Shown: one piece after another, positions 24,801 through 32,679 of the stretch
Layout of the letters: each line of letters starts with the position of its first letter
Position numbering within the stretch: the first letter of the stretch is position 1
From: Paenibacillus rigui
GTDB lineage: Bacteria > Bacillota > Bacilli > Paenibacillales > NBRC-103111
NCBI RefSeq assembly: GCF_002234615.1
Contig: NZ_NMQW01000042.1
Coordinates: forward strand, 1-57,351
Length of the DNA: 57,351 nt
Direction: 5' to 3'
Notes under the pieces: model-generated
What the model saw: only the letters and a program-made list of their open reading frames with translations
Told to the model about the DNA's origin: nothing
Databases searched by the model: none
Made by a program: the position numbers and the translations under genes

Positions 24801-27056
24801 ACGAACGACAAGATGAATGTGAGCTTCTATAGAGGCTTTAGTTATGATGCCAACCATAGGGACGGCTTGACTGCATTCAAGAATGCATCGGATATCGAGC
24901 CGCCGAGCCAGCTGAAGCCGGCTGGAGAGCAGCCTTTGTCGGAAGAAGAGTACAATCAGATTCGTGAAGTGGATGGAAAATATTTGGAAAGCGATTCGAT
25001 CGAGCAGTTTCCTTACCACCGTTTTGAAGTAAAGCTGGACGATGCGGTCAAACCGACGGACCGTGTAGAGATTGAGTGGAAGGGCAAATCATTGGAAGGC
25101 CGTAAAGTCAGCCTATATGCGTGGAGCCCGACTGCAAATCAATGGAAGCAGCTGGATACCCGAGTGGCGGGTACGGAAGATTTTGAGCTGCTTGCTACCG
25201 TTCAAGCCGGCGATTATTCGGTGAATGGAACGATTCATACGATCGTGCAGGACGAACTTCCCGTATCCCAGCAGCCATATGACTTCTCCATGGTTTGGAT
25301 GTCGGATACGCAGTATTATTCGGAAAGCTACCCTGAAATATATGAAGGCAACGTCAAATGGATTGTCGATCACCAAAAGGATATGAATATTCAATACGTG
25401 ATTCATACCGGGGACATTGTCGATGAGGCCGATAAGGAGTACCAGTGGCTTGAGGCCGATAAGGACATGAAGGTACTGGAGGATGCGAAAATTCCGTATG
25501 GTGTACTTGCCGGAAATCACGACGTATCCCACCAAACCTCCGACTATACGCAGTATTGGAAATATTTTGGCGAAAACCGGTTTAAAGTACAGCCGACCTT
25601 TGGCGGCTCCTATCAAAACAACCGCGGTCATTATGATCTGATTTCCGCCGGCGGCAACGATTTTATCGTCGTCTACATGGGCTGGAACATCGGGGATGAA
25701 CAGATTGAGTGGGTTAACGAAGTGGTGAAGCAGTATCCGGACCGCAAAGCGATCCTGAACTTCCATGAATACCTGCTTGTATCGGGCAACCGCGCTCCGG
25801 TTTCGGATCTTATTTTCGAACGGGTCGTCAAGCCGAATAAGAATGTTTTTGCGGTATTGTCAGGTCATTACCACGATGCTGAGGAGTTGATTGATCCTAT
25901 CGACGATGACGGTGACGGGATACCGGACCGCAATGTGTACCAAATGCTTGCCGACTATCAAGGTGCAGAAAAGGGTGGACTCGGCTACATTCGCCTCCTG
26001 CAATTCGATATCAAGAACAATAAAATTTACGTAAAAACGTATTCGCCTTACCTGGACGATTATAACTACTACGACCCTAAGGAATACCCGGGTAAAGATG
26101 AATTTGCATTGGACGTCGATTTGAAGCCGATGGTGAAACGCGTCGCTACCGATTACATGGGCGTGAAGGTGTACACGGACCAGCAGATCGGGAAAGCGGA
26201 GGGCGTGGCAAGCTCCCAGCAGGCCTCCGTATATTGGAGCGGCTTGGCTGCGAACCGGTACTACCAATGGTACGCAGCCGTGGAGGACGGCAACAGCGGC
26301 CATACCGTATCGGACATTTGGGGCTTCACCACCCGCGGGCCGAAAAAGGATCATTCGAGCGGCAGCTCGGGAAGCACAGGCACAGGCTCGGGGAATCCGG
26401 GTACGCCTGAGGCACCTGAACAGCCGGCAGCGCCTGGGTCCGATGGGAAGCCGTCCGTAACGCCGACACCGGGACAGACGCCGAATCCGGCTCCAGCTCC
26501 GGGAGGACATCCTTTTAAAGACGTCACAGAGTCATATGCGTGGGCCCAGGCTGCGATTCAGCAGCTCGCCTCCAAAGGCATTATTCAAGGCACCTCGGAG
26601 ACGACGTTCGAGCCGCAGAAGCATATTACCAGAGCGGATTTTATGACCTTACTTGTTCGTGCGCTTGGCTTGAAGGCCGATTTCGATTCGAACTTCAGCG
26701 ACGTGCAGCCGGGCGATTATTACTTTGAAGCGTTAGGTATTGCCAAAAAGCTCGGCATCTCCGATGGAATTGGAGACAACAAATTTGATCCGAGGGCGCA
26801 AATTACGAGACAGGACCTGATGGTGCTGAGTGCAAGAGCGCTTCAAGCAAGCAGTCTTTTGCATAACCAGGGGAAGGCTGCCGATCTGCAAGAGTTTAAG
26901 GACCATGCGCAAGTGGCTTCCTACGCGAAAGAAGCGGTGGCCTCGATGGTGAAGGCAGGTTTCGTTGAAGGAAGCAATGACGGACTCCAGCCGCAGGGCT
27001 ATGCAACAAGAGCCGAAACGGCGGTCATCATGTACCGGATTTTTATGAAGAAATAA
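21873..27056 (+). CDS. Secreted SLH-anchored phosphoesterase with lamin-tail-like domains
   Basis: A 1727-residue exoprotein. A signal peptide ends near residue 38 (VTVHA|AD). Two lamin-tail-like domains begin at about 47 and 350, each with LLITELVPNST-type strands and YEFIEVYNN. Ig-like or bacterial repeat domains lie in the middle (about 515-960). A calcineurin-type metallophosphoesterase spans about 1135-1400 with metal motifs SDTQYYSE, HTGDIVDEAD, AGNHDVSH and LSGHYHDAEE. A Gly/Ser/Pro linker leads to three SLH motifs (about 1546-1727; TRADF, TRQDL, TRAET) that bind cell-wall polymer. The layout resembles B. subtilis YvnB plus an SLH anchor. The substrate may be a nucleotide or phosphodiester outside the cell. 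ATG 21873 has CAGGAG 6 bp upstream; ATG 21855 lacks a site. Confidence 0.92.
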   Translation: MELNKLTKRKRWVSMLTSGAMLLGMFTTSALGAVTVHAADTVDYAKVPKLLITELVPDSTNLSGKSVDAYEFIEVYNNSKQPVSFKDYNLVYHNDSDSSNTVWSAVYNNDMTIPAQQAIVLWVMNADNTNETADAFNNNYHTNLQENVNLFRLSGGGGMHNSQPRTLVIQDKSGKELASASYQNDIQTVKDMGILYSYPVDGTTKQVMMPNPGTVAASPGTVIPAQVPGTASDEGTQGPALPNQPPVITHTPVTQSGTAENLMITAQITNPESGNGQDVLTAELFYKTASQTSFTSVALNLASGDEYRAVIPREALNEAELQYYLQVKDSANTVKTDTYTVSVSLPDFDVTKVPPILITELVPNSTNVGSADGYEFIEIYNNTNQPISFKDYKLYYRYTDSGPDADIIWPSDQEDLVIPAQKPFVFWVINSQNKSKTVADFNTLYHTSLVENQNIVKVYSDGMANTSKRGVAIATNTHVDVSSAYYDGSLKDETKENKGVYYKFPMNGSTTMIKYSAGAKEATPGSVEPGQAPDQMIIVKPDTAAPTFADLTGIQAIDQSKNLEIKADAKDDRQVKTMALYYKSDKQMEYTKRYLLESYNDSLYHYTLYSPDLIGRSEIEYYFTVSDGTNEIQSPKYKVQITGGKERSDLRLNVKNGEIVKGTRVVKGTAEQAGPDTLKLVIDGQDLSPAAFPAVENDAYFAFEANSVNYYFKNGVTIGKEILYTFQDPINTYTTLSVPIQSDRLKQSGNVISIRAGSKSSPFDDRAEENKDDFTVKNVRLVFADGTEYWDSRYANKDQEIKMGDSSGRFPAVDFNFDLPANKLASKAYAWNTAAVQDGPHQVTVSSEVYGAVTAQIIVDNTAPVIVPSVEDGQTYRGFLTIDAQVTDALAGVEKTEVTLDGKELMLPYATTSSELSAGKHELVIHAVDKVGNAAEKKVSFEVPQENPLQPEVVYPQNESANVEQNAGLTVKVTDPTNDKMNVSFYRGFSYDANHRDGLTAFKNASDIEPPSQLKPAGEQPLSEEEYNQIREVDGKYLESDSIEQFPYHRFEVKLDDAVKPTDRVEIEWKGKSLEGRKVSLYAWSPTANQWKQLDTRVAGTEDFELLATVQAGDYSVNGTIHTIVQDELPVSQQPYDFSMVWMSDTQYYSESYPEIYEGNVKWIVDHQKDMNIQYVIHTGDIVDEADKEYQWLEADKDMKVLEDAKIPYGVLAGNHDVSHQTSDYTQYWKYFGENRFKVQPTFGGSYQNNRGHYDLISAGGNDFIVVYMGWNIGDEQIEWVNEVVKQYPDRKAILNFHEYLLVSGNRAPVSDLIFERVVKPNKNVFAVLSGHYHDAEELIDPIDDDGDGIPDRNVYQMLADYQGAEKGGLGYIRLLQFDIKNNKIYVKTYSPYLDDYNYYDPKEYPGKDEFALDVDLKPMVKRVATDYMGVKVYTDQQIGKAEGVASSQQASVYWSGLAANRYYQWYAAVEDGNSGHTVSDIWGFTTRGPKKDHSSGSSGSTGTGSGNPGTPEAPEQPAAPGSDGKPSVTPTPGQTPNPAPAPGGHPFKDVTESYAWAQAAIQQLASKGIIQGTSETTFEPQKHITRADFMTLLVRALGLKADFDSNFSDVQPGDYYFEALGIAKKLGISDGIGDNKFDPRAQITRQDLMVLSARALQASSLLHNQGKAADLQEFKDHAQVASYAKEAVASMVKAGFVEGSNDGLQPQGYATRAETAVIMYRIFMKK

Positions 27057-27075
27057 AGCTGCAGTCAACTGATAG

Positions 27076-27111
27076 CCGCAGGAAAAGGTCATCCTTTTCC
27101 TGCGGTTTTTT
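27076..27111 (+). terminator. Terminator after the SLH phosphoesterase gene
   Basis: CCGCAGGAAAAGG (27076-27088) pairs perfectly with CCTTTTCCTGCGG (27093-27105) around TCAT, followed by TTTTTT. Confidence 0.95.
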
Positions 27112-27167
27112 AAGTGTTATGATGAGGTTTTACAGGATGGAATGAAGAAGGAGAAGGGGGAGAGCGG

Positions 27168-27965
27168 ATGAATTTTCAACAGCTTGTTGCGATGATTCCG
27201 GTGTTGGATCAGATTGGTTTGAGTCGTGCTAATCAGACCTTGGAAGCTGTGGAACACCGTCATGTGTTGATTATTGTCCTGAGCGGGCATCTGACGATTA
27301 CCGCATCGGACGGGGACCCGGCCGTGGTTACGCAAGGGTATGCTTGTCATCCCCTGCACGGCCCCTTCACCCTTCAAGTTCCCAAGACCAAAGAAGCGGA
27401 ATATATGGTGATCACTTACCGCGTGTTCCCGGACAACAGCGCTTGGACGCTGCAAGGGCCGCTTCGCACGCTTAGCGAGGTCAAGATTAAATACATGCTG
27501 GACGAACTGGTCCGCACAACGGATGAAATCCATACCCATTCTGCCGAGGAAGAGGCGGCGCAGCAATTCAGGAAGCGCCTTATCTTGGAGCGGATGCTGT
27601 TTATTTTTTTGTACGAAACCCACATGACGCAGGAGGAAACGGCGTCGGGTGTATCGATTGAGGAATCTTTATCCTATATGAACGAGCATTATATGCTGAA
27701 GCTGAGTCTCCCTATGCTTGCAGCGCGGGCCGGTATGAGTGAAGGGCATTATACGGTGCTGTTCAAGCGGCATACGGGGATGACCATGACGCAATATTTG
27801 CGCAGGCTTCGAATCGACAAGGCGAAGCAAATGTTTCAGCAGACCGGGTTAACGGCCAAGGAAGTATCGCAGCGGGTCGGCTTTGCGGATTATTTTCATT
27901 TCAGCCGTATATTTAAACAGGAGGCGGGCTGCTCGCCTACGGCGTACCAGAGGAGCCTGCAGTAA
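27168..27965 (+). CDS. AraC-family regulator, probably of the adjacent iron importer
   Basis: A 265-residue protein with an N-terminal cupin-like half (HRHVLIIVLSGHLTITASDG) and a C-terminal AraC domain (LSLPMLAARAGMSEGHYTVL and GFADYFHFSRIFKQEAGCSPTAYQRS). GGGGGAGA precedes ATG 27168. The next gene, 105 bp on, is a Fur-boxed siderophore-binding lipoprotein. In B. subtilis the AraC protein Btr (YbbB) activates the neighbouring feuABC genes in response to bound siderophore. The same logic is likely here, although this protein lacks Btr's C-terminal substrate-binding domain. An inverted repeat TATCTA/TAGATA in the following gap could be its target. Confidence 0.85.
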   Translation: MNFQQLVAMIPVLDQIGLSRANQTLEAVEHRHVLIIVLSGHLTITASDGDPAVVTQGYACHPLHGPFTLQVPKTKEAEYMVITYRVFPDNSAWTLQGPLRTLSEVKIKYMLDELVRTTDEIHTHSAEEEAAQQFRKRLILERMLFIFLYETHMTQEETASGVSIEESLSYMNEHYMLKLSLPMLAARAGMSEGHYTVLFKRHTGMTMTQYLRRLRIDKAKQMFQQTGLTAKEVSQRVGFADYFHFSRIFKQEAGCSPTAYQRSLQ

Positions 27966-27986
27966 ATCTAAAAATATAACATGTCC

Positions 27987-28003
27987 TATCTAAAGATTAG
28001 ATA
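27987..28003 (+). promoter_or_regulatory. Inverted repeat TATCTA-N5-TAGATA
   Basis: A perfect 6-bp inverted repeat 68 bp before the binding-protein gene and 35 bp upstream of the Fur box. It is a plausible site for the AraC regulator encoded just upstream. It lies next to ATATAACATGTC (about 27973-27984), which also occurs near 2776-2787. Confidence 0.35.
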
Positions 28004-28037
28004 TGGTCAATAGGGAGAGTTGCGGCTAAAATAAGTT

Positions 28038-28056
28038 GAGAATAATTATCATTATC
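28038..28056 (+). promoter_or_regulatory. Fur box
   Basis: GAGAATAATTATCATTATC matches the 19-bp Fur consensus GATAATGATAATCATTATC at 16 of 19 positions. It abuts the AGGAGG ribosome site (28057-28062) of the binding-protein gene, so Fur-Fe would block transcription when iron is sufficient. Confidence 0.88.
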
Positions 28057-28070
28057 AGGAGGAACATCAT

Positions 28071-29048
28071 ATGCTTCATAGGATTCATCGCCGTACGCTT
28101 CATTTCACATTAATGCTTGTATTGATTCTTAACCTTGCCGCCTGCGGCTCATCCGCCACCTCACAGGCGCCGTCAGGCAGCGCCGGCCAACAGTCTGCGC
28201 CAGTAGCTGCCTCCCAGGACGGAAAGATTACTGTCGATGACGCGCTGGGCACTGTAACCTTGCCGAAGAAGCCGGAGCGGATCGTTACGATGGATTTCAG
28301 CTTTACGGATATGCTTGTGACATTGGGCGTTCAGCCGGTAGGCATTGCCGACGACAGCAGCCCGGATTTGTTCATGGATGCCGTCAAAAGTAAGTTAACG
28401 AAGTACACCTCCGTCGGTTCCCGTTACGAGCCGAACATCGAGCTGATCAGCTCGTTGAAGCCGGATCTCATTATTGTAGATATTAACAAGCATAAAAATG
28501 CGCTGACGCAGCTGAAAGCGATCGCTCCGATTGTTGCGCTGGACGATTTTCAAGCCGATTACAACCAGATGCTGAAAAATTTCCTGATCACCGCCAAAGC
28601 CGTCGGTAAGGAAGAGGAAGGGAAGAAGCGGCTTCAAGAGCATCAGGCGAAGATGGACGAGGCGAAGAAGAAGATCAAGAACGCCAGCCTGACCGTGCTT
28701 CCGGCCGTGGTGAACCCGAAGGGCTTCTTCGGCCATTCGGACCATTCCTATTCCGGCTCAATGTTGAAAATGCTGGGCTTCACGGATCCGGTCAAGAATG
28801 ATGCGGCCTATCCGCAGCTGACACTGGAGCAGCTGGTTGAGACGAACCCGCAGGCGATGTTTCTGATGCCGACCGAGAAGGTGACGATTGTCAACCAATG
28901 GGAAAGCAACCCGTTGTGGAAGAAAATCGACGCGGTAGCCAACAGCAAAATGTATACCGTTGAAAGACGCGACTGGTCGTTATCCCGGGGGATGCTGGGA
29001 AGCGAGAAGATAGCTGAAGATCTCGTGAAAGCTTTAGGAGAGAAATAA
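28071..29048 (+). CDS. Ferric siderophore or ferric citrate-binding lipoprotein (FecB/YfmC-like)
   Basis: A 325-residue lipoprotein: signal with lipobox LAAC (Cys25), a Ser/Ala/Gln-rich tether, then a class III periplasmic-binding-type domain from about residue 55. Family features are TVDDALGTVTLPKKPERIVTMD at the start, DMLVTLGVQPVGIAD, LKPDLIIVD in the middle, and the end WSLSRGMLGSEKIAEDLVKAL, which is like ferric-citrate binding proteins. AGGAGG sits 8 bp before ATG 28071. It delivers ferric chelate to the two permeases immediately downstream. Fur control is visible. The chelate type is inferred only. Confidence 0.92.
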   Translation: MLHRIHRRTLHFTLMLVLILNLAACGSSATSQAPSGSAGQQSAPVAASQDGKITVDDALGTVTLPKKPERIVTMDFSFTDMLVTLGVQPVGIADDSSPDLFMDAVKSKLTKYTSVGSRYEPNIELISSLKPDLIIVDINKHKNALTQLKAIAPIVALDDFQADYNQMLKNFLITAKAVGKEEEGKKRLQEHQAKMDEAKKKIKNASLTVLPAVVNPKGFFGHSDHSYSGSMLKMLGFTDPVKNDAAYPQLTLEQLVETNPQAMFLMPTEKVTIVNQWESNPLWKKIDAVANSKMYTVERRDWSLSRGMLGSEKIAEDLVKALGEK

Positions 29049-29049
29049 G

Positions 29050-30072
29050 ATGGATCCATCTATCCGAATGGAGAAGCAGAACCGCTCAAGGTTTCTGCTC
29101 TTCCTTTTTTCGGGTTCTGCTCTCCTTTTGGCTGCAGGCATGCTCTGCAGCCTGAAGTGGGGGCAGGCCCAGGTGTCCTGGCGCACCTTGTACGAGGCGC
29201 TGACCTTTCAGGCACAGGACAAAGTGCATCTGTATATCCAAACGCTTCGCCTGCCCCGCACCCTGACCGCCTGTATGGTCGGAGTTCAGCTGGCGTTAGC
29301 CGGACTGTTAACGCAGCTGACGACGAGAAATCCGCTTGCATCCCCGCATATTTTCGGCATCAATGCCGGAGCTTCCTTCGCCGTCGTCTTCGGCTTGGTC
29401 GCGGTTGCGGGGCTATCTCTGCCGGGATCGATGCTGTTTGCTTTCACGGGAGCGGTCCTGGGGGCTCTGCTGGTGTGGTCCTTGACCGGACATGGGGGCA
29501 AGCAGTACGTCAGGCTGGCGCTGGCCGGAATTACCGTCCACTTCCTGCTGTCTTCACTGACGGAAGGCCTCATTATCTTAAATCAGTATTCGACGGACAG
29601 CATGATGTTCTGGCTGGTCGGCTCCGTGAATCAAGCGGGCTGGACCGAGGTAAGAACGCTGGTACCGTTTTTCTTCGGGGGTCTTCTGCTGACATTGTGT
29701 ATGCTGCCTTCGTTCAAGCTGCTTCTGATGGACGATGAGATTGCGGCGGGCTTGGGGCAAAAGGTGGCGGTGATCCGGGCGATAGGCATGCTTCTCGTCA
29801 TCGTACTCGCCGGGTCGTCGGTCGCCATCTGCGGCCCCATCGGCTTTATATGCCTCATCGTGCCGCATATCGCCCGCGCTTGGGCGGGCAGCCGGCTGAC
29901 CGTGCTCCTTCCGCTCACCGGGCTGCTCGGCGGGGTGCTTCTCGTATACGCCGACCTGCTGAGCCGTCTCATCGCGTTTCCGTTCGAGTCGCCGGTAGGC
30001 ATCGTCACATCGGCCATAGGCGCGCCGTTCTTCATTTATTTGGCCCGCAGAAAAGGAGGGACGCGCGGATGA
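29050..30072 (+). CDS. FecCD-family iron ABC permease, subunit 1
   Basis: A 340-residue polytopic permease starting 1 bp after the binding-protein stop. Family markers are LRLPRTLTACMVGVQLALAGLLTQLTTRNPLASPHIFGINAGASFA (about 58-103) and, near the C-terminus, GPIGFICLIVPHIARAWAG, the loop that contacts the ATPase. It overlaps the next gene by 4 bp (ATGA), so it is translationally coupled. It forms a heterodimeric channel with the next product. Confidence 0.93.
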   Translation: MDPSIRMEKQNRSRFLLFLFSGSALLLAAGMLCSLKWGQAQVSWRTLYEALTFQAQDKVHLYIQTLRLPRTLTACMVGVQLALAGLLTQLTTRNPLASPHIFGINAGASFAVVFGLVAVAGLSLPGSMLFAFTGAVLGALLVWSLTGHGGKQYVRLALAGITVHFLLSSLTEGLIILNQYSTDSMMFWLVGSVNQAGWTEVRTLVPFFFGGLLLTLCMLPSFKLLLMDDEIAAGLGQKVAVIRAIGMLLVIVLAGSSVAICGPIGFICLIVPHIARAWAGSRLTVLLPLTGLLGGVLLVYADLLSRLIAFPFESPVGIVTSAIGAPFFIYLARRKGGTRG

Positions 30073-31046
30073 GTAAAGGAGCGGCTCTAGGTATCGCAGG
30101 CTTGATTCTGCTCTTGCTTGCGGTTGCTTCGGTCAGCGCAGGCACGGTTTCAGTTCCTATCGGCGAAGTAGGATCAGCCCTGCTGTCGAAGGACAGCCCG
30201 TCTTATTTTATCGTCCATGAGGTCCGTCTGCCGCGTGTCATCGTTGGCATATTGGCCGGATTCGGCCTGGCTGTCGGAGGCGTCATCCTCCAAAGCCTCA
30301 TTCGCAATCCATTGGCAAGCCCTGATGTCATCGGGATCACCAAAGGGGCGGGCTTTGCCGCGGCGGCGGTCCTGTTCCTGTTCCCGAAGGCCCCGGGCTA
30401 CATCGTCCCGGTGGCTGCCTTCGCAGGAGCCTTGGCCGCTTTTGCCGCCCTGCTGCTGCTAAGCCGTCGGCTGACGCTTTCCCCCGCGACTCTGGCGCTG
30501 GTAGGCGTCGCGATCGGGGCGGTCTTTCAGGCCGCCATCCAGTACCTGCTCGTGACGCATCCAACCCATATCAGCATGGCGCTGCTGTGGATGTCGGGGA
30601 GCCTATGGAGCCGGGGCTGGAAAGAGGTGTGGTCGCTGCTGCCGTGGATCGTTGTGCTTCTTCCGATCGCCTGGAGGAGCTTTCCCCAGTTGAACGTATT
30701 CCAGCTCGGAGAGGAGACAAGCGTCTCTCTCGGCTTGAGCATCGTTAGGAAGCGCTTCTGGCTTCTGCTGCTGGCTGTCGCTCTAGCCGGCATCTCCGTA
30801 TCGGCGGTCGGTGCCATCGGCTTCATCGGGCTCATCGCCCCTCATATGGCGAGAAGCATCGTCGGCGGCCGGCACCAATGGCTCATTCCTTTAGCAGCAT
30901 GTATCGGCGCCGATCTTATGCTGCTAGGGGACCTGCTCGGGCGCATTATTATCATCCCGAGAGAGGTTCCCGTGGGGATTATGAGCGCAGTGATCGGCGC
31001 ACCTTATTTCGTGTACCTGCTGCGCCGGGAACGGAAATTAAGATGA
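30069..31046 (+). CDS. FecCD-family iron ABC permease, subunit 2
   Basis: A 325-residue permease from ATG 30069, with AAAGGAGG (30054-30061) upstream. An open frame from 29850 is ruled out because it would overlap the previous gene by more than 200 bp. Markers are VHEVRLPRVIVGILAGFGLAVGG, IRNPLASPDVIGITKGAGFA and AIGFIGLIAPHMARSIVG. It ends the operon: no ATPase gene follows, so the importer must borrow one encoded elsewhere, as YfmF- or YusV-type ATPases do in Bacillus. Confidence 0.93.
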   Translation: MSKGAALGIAGLILLLLAVASVSAGTVSVPIGEVGSALLSKDSPSYFIVHEVRLPRVIVGILAGFGLAVGGVILQSLIRNPLASPDVIGITKGAGFAAAAVLFLFPKAPGYIVPVAAFAGALAAFAALLLLSRRLTLSPATLALVGVAIGAVFQAAIQYLLVTHPTHISMALLWMSGSLWSRGWKEVWSLLPWIVVLLPIAWRSFPQLNVFQLGEETSVSLGLSIVRKRFWLLLLAVALAGISVSAVGAIGFIGLIAPHMARSIVGGRHQWLIPLAACIGADLMLLGDLLGRIIIIPREVPVGIMSAVIGAPYFVYLLRRERKLR

Positions 31047-31055
31047 GACAGCACG

Positions 31056-31123
31056 AAGAGGGCATGGATAAACGACTCCATTCTACCCAAGGTAGAGCGG
31101 GTGGTCGTTCCATGCCCTCTTTT
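31056..31123. terminator. Long bidirectional terminator between iron operon and MFS gene
   Basis: AAGAGGGCATGG (from 31056) pairs with CCATGCCCTCTT (to about 31121), with inner helices ACGAC/GTCGT and CTACC/GGTAG. T-rich sequence follows on the plus strand. Confidence 0.88.
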
Positions 31124-31161
31124 GCCACAATCGAATTTATAAGCTTCTCCGGTCAGTTGAA

Positions 31162-32370
31162 TTAATGGTGTGTAATCGCGGAGTCGATGTCTGCCAGGTG
31201 CTTACGCCTCACGGCAATGAACAGTACGCCGGCAAGCACCATAACGCCGCCGAAAAGAAACGGTACGCTGGGATTAAACCACTCAGCCAGCTTTCCTGCG
31301 AGCCAAGGAGAGATGGCGCCGCCCATAAAGCGGACGAAGCTGTAGGCCGCGGATGCAACCGAGCGCTCCACTGGAGCGGATTCCATGACGGCCGTTGTGA
31401 TCAACGTATTGTTAATTCCGAGGAACATCCCGGAGATCACTACGCAGACGATAATAACGGCAGGGGTATGGGCGCCGCTGCCCATGATAATCAGAATAAG
31501 TGCGAACGTGGACAGCACCGTGATGATCGATGGCACCGAACCGAACCGCTGCTGCAGCTTCGGTGCGACGAAAACCGAAGTGATGGCGAGCAGCAAGCCC
31601 CAACCGAAGAAGACGTATCCGAGGCCGTGCTCGTTGAGCTCCATCACATAAGGCGAGTAGGCCATTAGAGTAAAGAAGCCGAAGTTATATAGAAAGGCGA
31701 CGACACCCAGCGTCAGCAGCCCCGGATAGCTAAGCGCCTTGAACGGAGCGGAAAGCTTGCTCGGGGTTTTCGGTTTGGCCACATTGGGCATAATAAAGAG
31801 AAGAAACAGGAATGCGACGCCCATCAGCACACTAACTCCAAAAAAAGGACCTCTCCAAGATATGGAGCCGAGCTCCCCGCCCAGCAGCGGGCCGACGGCG
31901 ATCCCCAGACCAAGTGCGGCTTCATAGAAAATAATGGCTTGCGCCGTGCCGGAGGTCGATAATCCTACAATGGCGGACAAGGCAGTGGCCAGAAACAACG
32001 AGTTGCCGAGCCCCCAACCGCCGCGCAGCCAAACGATGGCATTAATCGTGTCGGAATTACCAGCGAGCGCGGAGAAAATAATAATGAGAAAAACACCGGT
32101 AATTAAGGTCCACTTCGTGCCCAAGCGGCTGGATACAAAGCCGGTGATCAGCATGGCGACGCCGGTCACCAGATTGTAGCTCGTAAACAAGAGCGACACC
32201 TGGCTCGGAGTTGCGTCCATTTTTTTGGCGATAGCGGGCAAGATCGGATCCACCAGACCAATCCCCATAAAAGAGATCACGCAAGCAAAAGCGACCACCC
32301 ATACAGCCAACGGCTGGCTGAAGGTTCCGGATCGCTTGTGAATTTCCTGATAAGCGGCTTCAGAAGACAT
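31162..32370 (-). CDS. MFS multidrug-type exporter (YfmO-like)
   Basis: About 402 residues with 12 predicted segments. MGIGLVDPILPAIAKKMDATPSQVSLLFTSYNLVTG opens the transport core, followed by a motif A variant (GFVSSRLGTKWTLI). Segment 5 has YEAALGLGIAVGPLLGG, the motif C expected of exporters. The resemblance to YfmO of B. subtilis is by eye only. ATG 32370 is preferred; an upstream in-frame start would add 29 polar residues. The Shine-Dalgarno GGAGGG is rather far (about 12 bp). Its promoter is a consensus SigA site covered by a palindrome, so it is probably induced by an unknown ligand. A siderophore-export role is possible beside the iron operon. Confidence 0.85.
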   Translation of the reverse strand: MSSEAAYQEIHKRSGTFSQPLAVWVVAFACVISFMGIGLVDPILPAIAKKMDATPSQVSLLFTSYNLVTGVAMLITGFVSSRLGTKWTLITGVFLIIIFSALAGNSDTINAIVWLRGGWGLGNSLFLATALSAIVGLSTSGTAQAIIFYEAALGLGIAVGPLLGGELGSISWRGPFFGVSVLMGVAFLFLLFIMPNVAKPKTPSKLSAPFKALSYPGLLTLGVVAFLYNFGFFTLMAYSPYVMELNEHGLGYVFFGWGLLLAITSVFVAPKLQQRFGSVPSIITVLSTFALILIIMGSGAHTPAVIIVCVVISGMFLGINNTLITTAVMESAPVERSVASAAYSFVRFMGGAISPWLAGKLAEWFNPSVPFLFGGVMVLAGVLFIAVRRKHLADIDSAITHH

Positions 32371-32511
32371 AAAGGAAGTAACCCTCCAATCGGGATCGTC
32401 TATTGTACTATTCTCTCCCCAATCCGGTCCTATGCGGAGCTGATGAAGCACAGCCAAAGGCCGTCTTGAGAAATAGAACAGGAACAGAAAGCTCCCAGTT
32501 CAATTTGATTT

Positions 32512-32567
32512 AGTTGTATAATGAAACTAATATAGTTGTATTATACAACTTATTTTGTGCGTGTCAA
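32512..32567 (-). promoter_or_regulatory. Consensus SigA promoter with twin operators (minus strand)
   Basis: Read leftwards, TTGACA (32562-32567) and TATAAT (32540-32545) are 16 bp apart. The palindrome AGTTGTATTATACAACT (32534-32550) is perfect around one central base and covers the -10. A second, imperfect copy AGTTGTATAATGAAACT lies at 32512-32528, 22 bp away (two helical turns). This is the layout of a tightly repressed promoter. The cognate regulator is not recognisable in the window; MarR/OhrR-type or TetR-type proteins bind such sites. Confidence 0.82.
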
Positions 32568-32650
32568 TATAGATTTCTATTCTCGCAATGGCGAACAAAC
32601 AGGTGTCAAACCGCAGGTTTAGCGTTAAAATAGAAGGGACGCTTGCTCTA

Positions 32651-32662
32651 GAAAACGTTTTC
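32651..32662 (+). promoter_or_regulatory. GAAAACGTTTTC palindrome, cre-like
   Basis: A perfect 12-bp palindrome 17 bp before ATG 32680. It resembles the core of catabolite-responsive elements (consensus TGAAANCGNTTNCA), lacking the outer T and A. CcpA or another LacI-type repressor could act as a roadblock here. Confidence 0.45.
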
Positions 32663-32679
32663 CAGCCAAAGGAGACCCT

